A DNA stretch of 64,000 nt from Variovorax sp. Sphag1AA (GTDB lineage Bacteria; Pseudomonadota; Gammaproteobacteria; Burkholderiales; Burkholderiaceae_C). The stretch spans positions 868,001 to 932,000 of the forward strand of contig NZ_JACHYC010000002.1 in assembly GCF_014192575.1 (NCBI RefSeq), in the 5' to 3' direction. Position 1 is the stretch's first letter, and each line of letters begins with the position of its first letter. A program made the translations under genes and the position numbers. This document shows, one piece after another, positions 7,809-16,779 of this stretch. A model generated the notes under the pieces. The model was not told the DNA's origin. It did not search any database and was given only the letters and a program-made list of their open reading frames with translations.

Positions 7809-10610
7809 TCATGAAGGCACCGCGACCGCCGGCGGCGCGCTGGCGCGCACCATGCGCTTGAGTTCGGGCACGCACGATCCGCAGTTGGTCCCGCATTTGA
7901 GCGAACCCTGGAGCGCTGCAAGCCGTGCTTCGTCCGATCCGCCCGACGAGGCGAGCTGCCCCGCGATTGCCGCCTCCGTCACGCCGAAGCAACTGCAGAT
8001 GATCTTGCCCTTCGAAGCCACGTTGCCGGGCGCCGCCGCGCCGGGACGCAGAAGCTGGCGGCCATAGGACTGGGCCGGCAGACGGTCCTGCAGCAAGGCC
8101 TTGATCCACGCCTCGGCGCGTGTGTCGCCCCCGAGCAGGAAGCCTTCAAGGTGGGTATCGGCGCCGTTGCGCACCAGCCTGACTGCACGGCGCTGGCCGC
8201 GCCGGGCGTCCGCATAGCGAAGCGTGTCGGCGCCACTGAGGGCAAGCAGGCTCTCGATTTGCGCCAGCAGGGCATCGGGCGGCGCTTCATAGGCTGCGGC
8301 ACGAAAAAGAACGCCGGTGCGCTCCTGAGCGTTACCGCTGAGTGCCGCGCCGCTGCCGAACGGCACGCAACTCGCGAAGGGAAAGGACCGCATCAAATCG
8401 CGCAGCGCGACTGTGACCTCCAGTGCGGTTTCCTGCGGCAGCCATGCAGCGGCGAGCAGTGACCACGGCAATTCGGCCTTGAGGATCTTCACCGCGGCGT
8501 GTTTCAGCTCCGGCTGCTTCGAATCGGGGCAGAAGCTCGAGGTGGTCAGCGCATTCACCCCTGCGAGCGGCGTGCCGGTGCTCGACGAACCGCTCAGGTA
8601 CTCGCCGCCCCAATGCATCGCGATGAATGCCTGGCTCAGCCCGACCTCGGTGCTGCCGGCGACCGGCACCACGATCGAGCCGCGCCGCGAGGTGACGTGC
8701 ACCAGATCACCTTCCGTGATCTGGCGGCGCGCCATGTCCTGCGGGTGCATTTGCAGGGTGGGTTCGGCCGCATGCCCGAACAGCCGCCCCAGCGTGCCGG
8801 TGCGGCTCATGCCGTGCCACTGGTCGCGCAGGCGTCCGGTATTCAGGGAGAACGGGTAGCGCGCCTCACGCGCCTCGGCGACGGGCTTGTAGGGCGTGTC
8901 GACGAACCGGGCGCGGCCATCCGGCGTCGGGAAGATCCCGTCTTCGTAGAGCCTCGCGCGGCCGGTGGTCTCGCCTTGGCGCAGCGGCCACTGTTGCGGC
9001 GCGACTTCCAGCATTGCGTAGCTCATGCCGGTGATGTCGAGGTCGCGGCCCTGGGTGGTTTCGCGGTGCTCGTTCCAGACGGATTCCGCTGTTGCGTAAG
9101 GAAAGAGCGTCCGCGTGCGGCCGAGGCACTCCTCCAGCCGCTGCGCAAAGTCCACCCCGATTGCCCAGTCGTTGCGCGCATCGCCCGGCGCCGCCACGGC
9201 GGGGCGTACGCGCGAGATGCGTCGTTCGCTGTTGGTGACCGTTCCGTCCTTCTCGCCCCACGTGGTGGCAGGCAGCAGCAGATCGGCGTACGCGCAGGTG
9301 GCGGTGGTCGAGAAGGCTTCCTGCACCACCACGAACTCGCAGCGTTCGAGCGCGCGGCGCACGGTCGCCTGGTCAGGCATCGATTGCGCAGGGTTGGTGC
9401 AGGCGATCCATAGCGCGCGGATCTCACCATCTGCCGCCGCCTGGAACATCTCGACTGCGGTCTTGCCGGGCTTCTCAGGCACGTCAGACACCCCCCAGAG
9501 CGCGGCGACTTCGGCGCGATGCTGCGGATTCGCGAGATCGCGATGTGCCGACAGCAGGTTCGCAAGTCCACCGACTTCGCGCCCGCCCATTGCATTCGGC
9601 TGGCCAGTCAGCGAGAAGGGCCCCGCGCCGGGCTTGCCGATCTGCGCAGTCGCGAGATGCAGGTTGATGAGCGCCGCGTTCTTCAGCGTGCCCGACGACG
9701 ACTGGTTGAGGCCCTGGCAATACAGGCTCAGCGTCGCAGGCGAAGTCGCGAACAGGCGCGCCGCTTCGAGCAGGTCTTCCTTCGAGATGCCGCAGACTTG
9801 CGCGACGCGATCCGGCGTGCAGTCGCGCACCGTGGCCTTGAGCGCATCGAAGCCATTCGTGTGCTCGGCGATGTAGCGGGCATCGGTCCAGCCTTCCCAC
9901 AGCATCAGGTGGAGCATGCCGTTGAAGAGCATCACGTCGGTGCCCGGCTGGATGGGCAGGAAGAGGTCCGCGATTTCCACCGTGTCGGTGCGCCGCGGAT
10001 CGGCCACGATGATCTTCATCGCCGGATTTGCCGCCTTCGCGTCCTCGATGCGGCGGAACAGGATCGGATGTGCCCAAGCCGTGTTGCTGCCCACGATGAA
10101 GAGGCACTGTGCGTCCTTCAGGTCGTCGTAGCAGGCGGGCGGCGCGTCGGCGCCCAGCGTCTTCTTGTAGCCCGCGACCGCGCTGCTCATGCACAGGCGC
10201 GAGTTGGTGTCGATGTTGTTGGTGCCGATCAGGCCCTTCGCGAGCTTGTTGAAGACGTAGTAGTCCTCGGTGAGCAACTGGCCGGACACATAGAAGCCGA
10301 CCGCGTCCGGCCCATGGTCGCGAATGACCTGCGCGAACTTCTCCACGGCCAGGTCCAGCGCGCCATCCCAACTGATCGGCTCCGGCTCCGAACCGCGCGT
10401 GGCGCGCTGCATGGGCCGGAGCAGGCGCGTCTGCATCGTGACCGCGGCGCTCGCGGTGAGGTGCAGCGTCGAGCCCTTGGTGCACAGCCGGCCGAAGTTG
10501 GCGGGGTGTTCGGGATCGCCGCGCACGCCGGTGATCTGCGCGCCATCGGATTCGATGATCACGCCACAGCCCACGCCACAGTAAGGGCAGGTCGAGCGTG
10601 TTTCCTTCAT
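7809..10610 (-). CDS. nasA: Assimilatory nitrate reductase, catalytic subunit
   Basis: 933-residue cytoplasmic molybdoenzyme that reduces nitrate to nitrite for assimilation. An N-terminal [4Fe-4S] motif is visible (C8-P-Y-C11-G-V-G-C15, plus the later Cys in RLCTKG), followed by the bis-MGD domains and the molydopterin-binding C-domain. Around the last 70 residues there is a BFD-like [2Fe-2S] domain (ICSCFGVTE ... CGTNCGSC), as in NasA forms that receive electrons from a reductase or ferredoxin. The first Met with the Cys motif just behind it was chosen as start. It follows nirD by 10 bases. Confidence 0.96.
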   Translation of the reverse strand: MKETRSTCPYCGVGCGVIIESDGAQITGVRGDPEHPANFGRLCTKGSTLHLTASAAVTMQTRLLRPMQRATRGSEPEPISWDGALDLAVEKFAQVIRDHGPDAVGFYVSGQLLTEDYYVFNKLAKGLIGTNNIDTNSRLCMSSAVAGYKKTLGADAPPACYDDLKDAQCLFIVGSNTAWAHPILFRRIEDAKAANPAMKIIVADPRRTDTVEIADLFLPIQPGTDVMLFNGMLHLMLWEGWTDARYIAEHTNGFDALKATVRDCTPDRVAQVCGISKEDLLEAARLFATSPATLSLYCQGLNQSSSGTLKNAALINLHLATAQIGKPGAGPFSLTGQPNAMGGREVGGLANLLSAHRDLANPQHRAEVAALWGVSDVPEKPGKTAVEMFQAAADGEIRALWIACTNPAQSMPDQATVRRALERCEFVVVQEAFSTTATCAYADLLLPATTWGEKDGTVTNSERRISRVRPAVAAPGDARNDWAIGVDFAQRLEECLGRTRTLFPYATAESVWNEHRETTQGRDLDITGMSYAMLEVAPQQWPLRQGETTGRARLYEDGIFPTPDGRARFVDTPYKPVAEAREARYPFSLNTGRLRDQWHGMSRTGTLGRLFGHAAEPTLQMHPQDMARRQITEGDLVHVTSRRGSIVVPVAGSTEVGLSQAFIAMHWGGEYLSGSSSTGTPLAGVNALTTSSFCPDSKQPELKHAAVKILKAELPWSLLAAAWLPQETALEVTVALRDLMRSFPFASCVPFGSGAALSGNAQERTGVLFRAAAYEAPPDALLAQIESLLALSGADTLRYADARRGQRRAVRLVRNGADTHLEGFLLGGDTRAEAWIKALLQDRLPAQSYGRQLLRPGAAAPGNVASKGKIICSCFGVTEAAIAGQLASSGGSDEARLAALQGSLKCGTNCGSCVPELKRMVRASAPPAVAVPS

Positions 10611-10620
10611 GGGGCGGCCC

Positions 10621-11001
10621 TCAGACTTCGATGACGCGCTTGGGGCCCGCGACGGGCTTCGGCAGATCGATCGCGTGCGATTCGAGTTCCTGCGCATCGA
10701 GGTGCACCACGCCGTCGCTCACCTTGACCGCGAAGCGCGGCGTGCAGCCTTCGTCGGGCGCTTTCGCGCAGCCGTCGTCGAGGCCGATCGACCAGTTGTG
10801 CAGCGGGCAAGCCACGCTGGTGCCGAAGACGATGCCCTGGCTCAGCGGACCGCCCTTGTGCGGGCAGCGGTCGAGCAGTGCGAAGACTTCGTCGCTCGAA
10901 TTGCGGAACACCGCGACATCGACACCCGTCGGCCGGTTCACGCGCCGCGCACCGAGCACCGGGATTTCATCGACGCGGCAGATCACTTTCCATTCACTCA
11001 T
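10621..11001 (-). CDS. nirD: Nitrite reductase (NADH) small subunit
   Basis: 126-residue Rieske-like subunit of the assimilatory NADH-nitrite reductase. The motif CPHKGGP followed by CPLHNW matches the Cys-His pairs of the Rieske fold, so unlike the E. coli NirD this copy appears able to hold a [2Fe-2S] cluster. ATG 11001 lies 11 bases after nirB. It acts with NirB in the cytoplasm. Confidence 0.95.
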   Translation of the reverse strand: MSEWKVICRVDEIPVLGARRVNRPTGVDVAVFRNSSDEVFALLDRCPHKGGPLSQGIVFGTSVACPLHNWSIGLDDGCAKAPDEGCTPRFAVKVSDGVVHLDAQELESHAIDLPKPVAGPKRVIEV

Positions 11002-11012
11002 TGCTGTTCCTT

Positions 11013-13481
11013 TCAGGCGGGCTGTGCGGCGACATCCTTGACCGGATGGATCACGGCCACGGGCTTGAACTGCCGCACGTCGACCGAGGCCTCCGCCGAC
11101 GAGAACCACGGATCGGGCTCGCCGTCGAGCGCGAACTGGAGCCGCTCCCAGAGTGCCTTGCGGCCTTCCGCGTCTTCGAGGATCTTCTTCTTCACGTAGT
11201 CGAGGCCGACGCGGCCGATGTAGTGCACCGTGCGCTCCAGGTACCAGCCTTCTTCGCGGTAGAGCTGCAGGAAGGCGCCGGAGAACTCCATGACTTCCTC
11301 GGCCGTCTTCACCTTGACCAGGAACTGCGCGACCTCGGTCTTGATGCCGCCGTTGCCGCCGACATAGATTTCCCAGCCCGAATCGACGCCGATCACGCCC
11401 ACGTCCTTGATGCCGGCCTCGGCGCAATTGCGCGGGCAGCCCGAGACCGCGAGCTTGACCTTGTGCGGCGAGTACATCGCCCACAGAGCGCGCTCCAGGT
11501 CCTTGCCCATCTGCGTCGAATCCTGCGTGCCGAAGCGGCACCACTCGCTGCCCACGCAGGTCTTCACCGTGCGCAGCGACTTGGCATAGGCAAAGCCCGA
11601 GGGCATGCCGATGTCGCGCCAGACGTTTTCCAGGTCTTCTTTCTTCACGCCGAGCAGGTCGATGCGCTGGCCGCCGGTGACCTTGACGGTCGGGATGTTG
11701 TATTTGTCCGCGGCGTCGGCAATGCGACGCAGCTCGTCGGGCGTGGTGTGGCCACCCCACATGCGCGGGATCACCGAATAGGTGCCGTCCTTCTGGATGT
11801 TCGCGTGGCTGCGCTCGTTGATGAAGCGGCTCTGCGGATCGTCCTTTGCTTCCTTGGGCCAGGTCGAGATCAGGTAGTAGTTGATCGCGGGCCGGCAGCT
11901 CGAGCAGCCGTTGGGCGTGCGCCAGCCGAGGTTGCGGTAGACCGCGTCATGCGTGAGGTAGTGCTCCTTGCGGATCGCATCACGCACGTCCTGGTGGCTG
12001 ACGTCGGTGCAGCCGCAGAGGGCCTTCTTCTTCGGTGCGGCCGAGTAGTCGCCACCGGCGGTGAACATCAGGATCTGCTCGACCAATCCGGTGCACGAGC
12101 CGCAGGATGCGCTGGCCTTGGTGTGCTTCTTCACCTCTTCGAGCGTGAAGAGGCCCTTCTCCTTGATCGCCTTGCAGATGGTGCCCTTGTTCACGCCGTT
12201 GCAGCCGCAGACCTCCGCTTCGTCGGGCATCGATGCGGCCTTGTTGTGGCCTTCATGCCCGGTGTCGCCGATGTTCGATTCGCCGAACATCAGCTTGTCG
12301 CGGATGTCGTGCACGCTGCGGCCGTCGCGGAGCAGCTTGAAGTACCAGCTACCGTCCACCGTGTCGCCGTAGAGGCAGGCGCCGACCAGCTTGTCGTCCT
12401 TGATCACGAGCTTCTTGTAGACGCCACCGAAGGGGTCGCTCATCACGATCTCCTCGGTGCCTTCGCCGCCCATGAACTCGCCGGCCGAGAACAGGTCGAT
12501 GCCGGTGACCTTGAGCTTGGTCGAAGTCAGCGAGCCCTGGTAGCGGCCGATGCCGAAGTGGGCCAGGTGATTGGCCGCGACCTTGGCCTGCTCGAACAGC
12601 GGCGCGACCAGTCCGTAGGCGATGCCCCGATGCGCCGCGCATTCGCCGACCGAGTAGATGCGTGGGTCGGTCACGGTCTGCATCGTGTCGGTGACCACGA
12701 TGCCGCGGTTGACGTGCAGATGGATCTTCTCAGCCAGCTCGGTGTTGGGTCGGATGCCGACCGCCATCACCACGAGATCGGCCGCGACTTCCGTGCCGTC
12801 CTTGAAGCGGATCGCCTTCACGCGACCATCGTCGCCGCCGACCAGCTCCTGCGTCTGCGCACCAATCAGGAAGCTGAGGCCGCGGTCCTCGAGTGACTTC
12901 TGCAGCATCTTGCCCGCGACGTCGTCGAGCTGGCGCTCCATCAGCCAGGGCATCACATGCACCACAGTGACGTTCATGCCGCGCAGCATCAGCCCGTTGG
13001 CCGCTTCGAGGCCCAGCAGGCCGCCGCCGATGACCACCGCGTTCTTGTGGGTGCGCGCGGTCTCGATCATGTAGTCGGTGTCGGCAATGTCGCGATAGGC
13101 GATCACGCCCTTCAGGTCCTTGCCCGGCACAGGCAGCATGAACGGGTTGGAACCGGTGCACATCAGCAGCCGGTCGTAGGTGGCTTCGGTGCCGTCTTCC
13201 GCACGCACGATGCGCCGGACGCGGTCCACTTCGACCACCTTCTTGCCGGCGTGCAGGGTGATGTTGTTCTCGGCGTACCACTCCCAGCTGTTGAGGACGA
13301 TCTCGTCGAGCGTCTGTTCGCCCGCGAGCACCGGCGACAGCAGGATGCGGTTGTAGTTGGGATGGGGCTCCGCGCCGAACACGGTGATGTCGTAGAGCTC
13401 CGGCTCGATCTTGAGCAGCTCTTCGAGCGTGCGCACGCCGGCCATGCCGTTGCCGATCATCACGAGTTTCATCTTCTTCAT
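11013..13481 (-). CDS. nirB: Nitrite reductase (NADH) large subunit
   Basis: 822-residue siroheme enzyme that reduces nitrite to ammonium with NADH. In order: FAD-binding domain (VMIGNGMAGVRTLEEL), NAD-binding domain (VVIGGGLLGLEAANGL), two BFD-type [2Fe-2S] segments rich in paired Cys (CGCNGVNKG, ASCGSCTG, CGCTDVSH, NGCSSC), and the sulfite/nitrite reductase domain with the siroheme-[4Fe-4S] cysteines around SEWCRFG and SGCPRNCAEAG. MKKMKLVMIG was chosen over an upstream ATG because family members begin there. First gene of the minus-strand run nirB-nirD-nasA-ybiB-cobA-flavoprotein and divergent from the kinase gene. Confidence 0.97.
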   Translation of the reverse strand: MKKMKLVMIGNGMAGVRTLEELLKIEPELYDITVFGAEPHPNYNRILLSPVLAGEQTLDEIVLNSWEWYAENNITLHAGKKVVEVDRVRRIVRAEDGTEATYDRLLMCTGSNPFMLPVPGKDLKGVIAYRDIADTDYMIETARTHKNAVVIGGGLLGLEAANGLMLRGMNVTVVHVMPWLMERQLDDVAGKMLQKSLEDRGLSFLIGAQTQELVGGDDGRVKAIRFKDGTEVAADLVVMAVGIRPNTELAEKIHLHVNRGIVVTDTMQTVTDPRIYSVGECAAHRGIAYGLVAPLFEQAKVAANHLAHFGIGRYQGSLTSTKLKVTGIDLFSAGEFMGGEGTEEIVMSDPFGGVYKKLVIKDDKLVGACLYGDTVDGSWYFKLLRDGRSVHDIRDKLMFGESNIGDTGHEGHNKAASMPDEAEVCGCNGVNKGTICKAIKEKGLFTLEEVKKHTKASASCGSCTGLVEQILMFTAGGDYSAAPKKKALCGCTDVSHQDVRDAIRKEHYLTHDAVYRNLGWRTPNGCSSCRPAINYYLISTWPKEAKDDPQSRFINERSHANIQKDGTYSVIPRMWGGHTTPDELRRIADAADKYNIPTVKVTGGQRIDLLGVKKEDLENVWRDIGMPSGFAYAKSLRTVKTCVGSEWCRFGTQDSTQMGKDLERALWAMYSPHKVKLAVSGCPRNCAEAGIKDVGVIGVDSGWEIYVGGNGGIKTEVAQFLVKVKTAEEVMEFSGAFLQLYREEGWYLERTVHYIGRVGLDYVKKKILEDAEGRKALWERLQFALDGEPDPWFSSAEASVDVRQFKPVAVIHPVKDVAAQPA

Positions 13482-13504
13482 GGGGCTCAACCTTTCCTGA
13501 ATCA

Positions 13505-13520
13505 AGCAATCGGATACCCA
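13505..13520 (-). promoter_or_regulatory. Possible sigma-54 promoter for nirB
   Basis: Minus-strand TGGGTATCCGATTGCT keeps the GG and GC dinucleotides exactly 10 bases apart, and the TTGCT box, but the -24 box is TGGGTA rather than TGGCAC. The predicted start, near 13494, leaves a 13-base leader containing AAGG. Tentative. Confidence 0.35.
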
Positions 13521-13543
13521 CGGCGCGCATGGAGAATCGCGCC

Positions 13544-15253
13544 ATGAGTTTCGAGGTGGACATCGGCTACAGCAGCCAGCGCGGACCCCGCGAAGTCAAT
13601 GAAGACTTCGCGGGTGCGGTGCATGCGCCGAAGGGCGAAGAGGCACGCGGGCTGATCGCCGCCATTGCGGACGGCGTGTCGACCGGCGGGCGCGGGCTGG
13701 AAGCCGCGCAGACCACGGTGATGGGCCTGCTGGGCGACTACTTCGCGACGCCCGACACCTGGGAGCCCACCGCCGCGCTGGACCGGCTGATCGGCGCACA
13801 GAACGCGTGGCTGGCCGACCACAACCGCCGCGGCCATGGCGGCGGCGCCGCGCTCACCACGCTCACCGCTCTGGTGCTGCACGGCCAGAGCTACACGCTG
13901 GCCCACGTCGGCGATACACGCGCGTGGCGCGTGCGACAGGACGGTGAACCCGCCGCCCCGCTGACGCAGGACCATGCCTTCGACCATCCCGATCTGCGAA
14001 GCCGCCTGACGCGCGCGATCGGCCTCGACGACCAGGTGCGCGTCGACTACGTGCAGGGCGATGTGCGTGTGGGCGACTGCTTCGTGCTGAGTTCCGACGG
14101 CGTCCACGGCGTGCTCAAGCCCCAGCATCTCGCCGCGCTGGCGCTGCAGGGCCGGGCGGCCGAGGCGAGCGATGCACTGGTGCGCGCGGCGCTGGCGGCG
14201 GGCACCCGCGACAACGCGACTGCCCTGGTGATCCGCGTCACGGGGCTGGACGCGCGCCAGCTCGACGATGAACTCGGCGACGTTCGCCGGCTCGCGCCGC
14301 CACCCGTCCTGAAGGTGGGCGAGACCCTCGATGGCTATGTCGTCACCGCCGTGGTGGCCGACACCGGCGTTCATCTGCTCTACCAGGCGCGTGACCAAGT
14401 GACGCGAAGGCTGGTTGCTCTCAAGACCCTGCACCCCAATCGAGCCAGCGACCCGCAGGAGCGCGCCATGCTCGCTCACGAAGCGTGGCTCGGCCTGCGC
14501 GTCAGCACGAGGGACGACAGCGGCTTTGTGCGCGTGCACGAGCGCGCACCCGATGCAAGCGCGCTCTACACCGTCTTCGACTGGCATGGCGGCCGCACGC
14601 TGGAGCAGATGCGGAAGACCCAGCCGCGCGGCGCGGTTGCCGAGGTCGCTGCTGCGGCGATCGAAATCGTCCGCGCGCTGGGCCGTCTGCACCGTCATGG
14701 TGTGGTGCATCGCGACATCAAGCCCGGCAACCTGCACCTCGGTGATGACGGCCGCTGGCGCATCCTCGACCTGGGCGTGGCGCTTTCCGGGCGCGAAGGC
14801 GAGGCACAGCGGGAATTGCATGCCGGCACGCCGAGCTACATCAACCCCGAGCAGTGGGAAGGGCAGGGCGCCGATGCGGGCAGCGATCTCTTCGCGATCG
14901 GTGTGACGCTGTACCAGTGGCTCGCCGGGCGCCTGCCCTACGGCGAGATCGAGCCCTACCAGGGTGCGCGCTATCGTCGCGATCCGGTCGCGCTGTCGCG
15001 CATTCGTCCCGATGTGCCGATCTGGCTCGACCATCTGGTGTGCAAGGCCGTCGCCCGCGATCCGCGGCAGCGTTTCGAGACGGCCGAGGAGATGCTGCTC
15101 GCGCTGGAGCGCGGCGCCGCGAGACCCGTCAGTGCGCCGAGCGCCACGCCGTTGATCCACCGCGATCCGGCGGCGCTCTACAAGATCGCGCTCGCCATCT
15201 CGGTCGTGCTCAACGCGCTCCTTGCCTTCTGGCTGCTCTTCCTGCCCCGGTGA
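13544..15253 (+). CDS. Bifunctional PP2C phosphatase / serine-threonine protein kinase, tail-anchored
   Basis: 569 residues. The N-terminal half is a PP2C-type phosphatase: REVNEDF, IADGVSTGGRG, AHVGDTRAWR, LSSDGVHG and RDNATALVI. The second half is a protein kinase: Lys294 in VALK, catalytic loop HRDIKPGN with Asp391, DLG (Asp409) in place of DFG, and GTPSYINPEQ. A single hydrophobic helix (about residues 545-566) ends the protein, suggesting membrane anchoring. ATG 13544 was chosen because GGAGAA lies 7 bases upstream; an ATG at 13529 is also in frame. Similar fused genes sit beside nirBD/nasA in Pseudomonas; their role is not established. Divergent from nirB. Confidence 0.92.
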   Translation: MSFEVDIGYSSQRGPREVNEDFAGAVHAPKGEEARGLIAAIADGVSTGGRGLEAAQTTVMGLLGDYFATPDTWEPTAALDRLIGAQNAWLADHNRRGHGGGAALTTLTALVLHGQSYTLAHVGDTRAWRVRQDGEPAAPLTQDHAFDHPDLRSRLTRAIGLDDQVRVDYVQGDVRVGDCFVLSSDGVHGVLKPQHLAALALQGRAAEASDALVRAALAAGTRDNATALVIRVTGLDARQLDDELGDVRRLAPPPVLKVGETLDGYVVTAVVADTGVHLLYQARDQVTRRLVALKTLHPNRASDPQERAMLAHEAWLGLRVSTRDDSGFVRVHERAPDASALYTVFDWHGGRTLEQMRKTQPRGAVAEVAAAAIEIVRALGRLHRHGVVHRDIKPGNLHLGDDGRWRILDLGVALSGREGEAQRELHAGTPSYINPEQWEGQGADAGSDLFAIGVTLYQWLAGRLPYGEIEPYQGARYRRDPVALSRIRPDVPIWLDHLVCKAVARDPRQRFETAEEMLLALERGAARPVSAPSATPLIHRDPAALYKIALAISVVLNALLAFWLLFLPR

Positions 15254-15282
15254 GCCTGCGCGGGTCATGACGTTCGTGGCAT

Positions 15283-16554
15283 TCATGCGCTGCGTGCCTT
15301 GGGAGTGCGCTTGGGCGCGTGAGACGGTGCGGCCGCATGCGCCGACGTGCGCGCGCGTCCGCCTTTCTCGGCCCAGGTGCGCGTCCAGCGGATCTGCATG
15401 ACGCGCATCACGCCGAGCATCACCAGCGAGAGCACGGCGAAGAAGACGAAGCCCCAGGTGTAGCTGCCGAGGTACTGCTTCGACAGGCCCATCGCATTCG
15501 GCACCAGGCCGCCGCCGAGTGCACCGATCTCGCCGATCATCGAACCGGCGACCGCGGTGGTCGCGGGCCAGCGCAGCGGCACGAGCTGGAACAGTGCGCC
15601 GTTGCCCGCGCCGAGTGCGGCGAAGCAGACGATCAGCAGCAGCGTGGTGATCGCAAGCGAACCCGACGAGAAGCCGACCAGCACCAGCGCGACCGCCACC
15701 ACCAGCAGCACCAGCGTCAGCGTGTTGACGCCGCCCCAGCGGTCCGAGATCCAGCCGCCGATCACGCGCACTGCCGCACCCATGAAGGCGGCGAGCATCG
15801 TGAGCTGCCCCGCCTGCACCTTGCTGACGCCGAACTGGTCGTAGTAGTACGACGGCAGGAAGGTCGTGAGCCCGATGAAGCCGCCGAAGGTCACGCCATA
15901 GATCAGGCTGAACACCCAGCCGTCCTTCTCGAACAGGCAGGCGATGTGTTCGCGGAAGCTCGAATGGCTGTCGATGTCCGGCGGCTCCTTGGCGAAGACG
16001 ATCATCACGATCATCGGCACCAGGATCGCGACCGCGGCGATGCCGTAGACGCTCTGCCAGCCCAGCCATTGCGCGAGCGGCGGCGCGACCAGCACCGACA
16101 CCGCGGTACCCACGTTGCCCGCGCCGACGAGCCCCATCGCGAGGCCCTTGTGCTGCGGCGGAAACCAGCCCGAACCCAGCGACAGCGCCACGCCGAAGCT
16201 CGCGCCTGCGATGCCCAGCAGCACGCCCATCGCGAGCAGGTCGTTGAAGGTGTGCACCATGAAGAAGCCGAACAGCATTGCCACCGCGATCAGGCCCATC
16301 TCGACCAGCGTGGCTTTCTTGCGGCCGATGTATTGCGCGAGCACGCCGAGCGGAAAGCGCATCAGGGCGCCGGCAATGATCGGCACCGACAGCATCAATC
16401 CCTTCTGCGCCGGCGAGAGGTTGAAGGTTTCGCCGATGAAGGGCGCCATCGCGCCGTTGAGCACCCAGATGCAGCACGAGAAAGCGAAGTACAGGAAGGC
16501 CGCGAACAACGTCGGGCCGTGGCCTGCGCGCAAGAAGGACTTGAAGCTGGACAT
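15283..16554 (-). CDS. narK: Nitrate/nitrite MFS transporter, NarK/NasA-carrier family
   Basis: 423-residue inner-membrane protein with about 12 hydrophobic helices of the major facilitator superfamily. The nitrate-porter signatures are seen as GLVGAGNVGTAVS in the first half and GALGGGLVPNAMGLS in the second. The C-terminal tail is basic and Ala/Pro rich. It probably imports nitrate and may export nitrite. Preceded by a sigma-54-type promoter and a hairpin in the leader. Convergent with the kinase gene, 29 bases apart, and divergent from the ANTAR/PilJ gene. Confidence 0.94.
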   Translation of the reverse strand: MSSFKSFLRAGHGPTLFAAFLYFAFSCCIWVLNGAMAPFIGETFNLSPAQKGLMLSVPIIAGALMRFPLGVLAQYIGRKKATLVEMGLIAVAMLFGFFMVHTFNDLLAMGVLLGIAGASFGVALSLGSGWFPPQHKGLAMGLVGAGNVGTAVSVLVAPPLAQWLGWQSVYGIAAVAILVPMIVMIVFAKEPPDIDSHSSFREHIACLFEKDGWVFSLIYGVTFGGFIGLTTFLPSYYYDQFGVSKVQAGQLTMLAAFMGAAVRVIGGWISDRWGGVNTLTLVLLVVAVALVLVGFSSGSLAITTLLLIVCFAALGAGNGALFQLVPLRWPATTAVAGSMIGEIGALGGGLVPNAMGLSKQYLGSYTWGFVFFAVLSLVMLGVMRVMQIRWTRTWAEKGGRARTSAHAAAPSHAPKRTPKARSA

Positions 16555-16688
16555 GGGCTTTCAATGCGAAACGCCGCGGCGCGGCCGTTGGCGGGCCGTG
16601 TCGTGAGGCGGGGTGGGGGTGGTGTGCCGGCAGCGGACGCTGGCGGCGTGAGGGGTGTCGGGCGTGGAGGATTCCGCCACTTCACCAA

Positions 16689-16709
16689 AGCGGTGCTTCG
16701 TTACACCGC
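16689..16709 (-). promoter_or_regulatory. ANTAR-type hairpin at the 5' end of the narK leader
   Basis: Minus-strand stem GCGGTGT / GCACCGC closes a six-base loop AACGAA, with A at loop position 1 and G at position 4, the pattern recognised by ANTAR antiterminators. It begins about 1-2 bases after the predicted sigma-54 start. No equally good second hairpin and no U-rich terminator were found before the ATG, so a complete antitermination leader is not shown here. Confidence 0.5.
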
Positions 16710-16720
16710 ACCCACGTTCA

Positions 16721-16736
16721 CGCAAGAGGCATGCCA
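16721..16736 (-). promoter_or_regulatory. Sigma-54 (-24/-12) promoter for narK
   Basis: Minus-strand TGGCATGCCTCTTGCG matches TGGCAC-N5-TTGCW closely, with GG and GC 10 bases apart. The predicted start is near 16710, leaving a leader of about 155 bases before narK. Confidence 0.7.
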
Positions 16737-16779
16737 ATGTGCGCGGACGGGCGTGACCTATGCTTCCGTCCGAACCGCG

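Noticed and set aside
10878..12896. 672-codon plus-strand open frame across nirD/nirB
   Set aside because: Antisense to two unmistakable genes; sequence is a frame-shadow without motifs.
13502..16564. 1020-codon minus-strand open frame over the kinase and narK genes
   Set aside because: narK in another frame and the plus-strand kinase explain this region with clear motifs; the long frame only reflects absence of stops at high GC.
16561..16620. GC-rich palindromes before narK as an intrinsic terminator
   Set aside because: Stems such as CGCCGCGGCG exist, but only three T follow, so I do not call a terminator.
15319..16779. N-terminal extension of the ANTAR/PilJ gene back through narK
   Set aside because: The extension is antisense to narK; the true protein begins at ATG 16780, where recognisable sequence starts.
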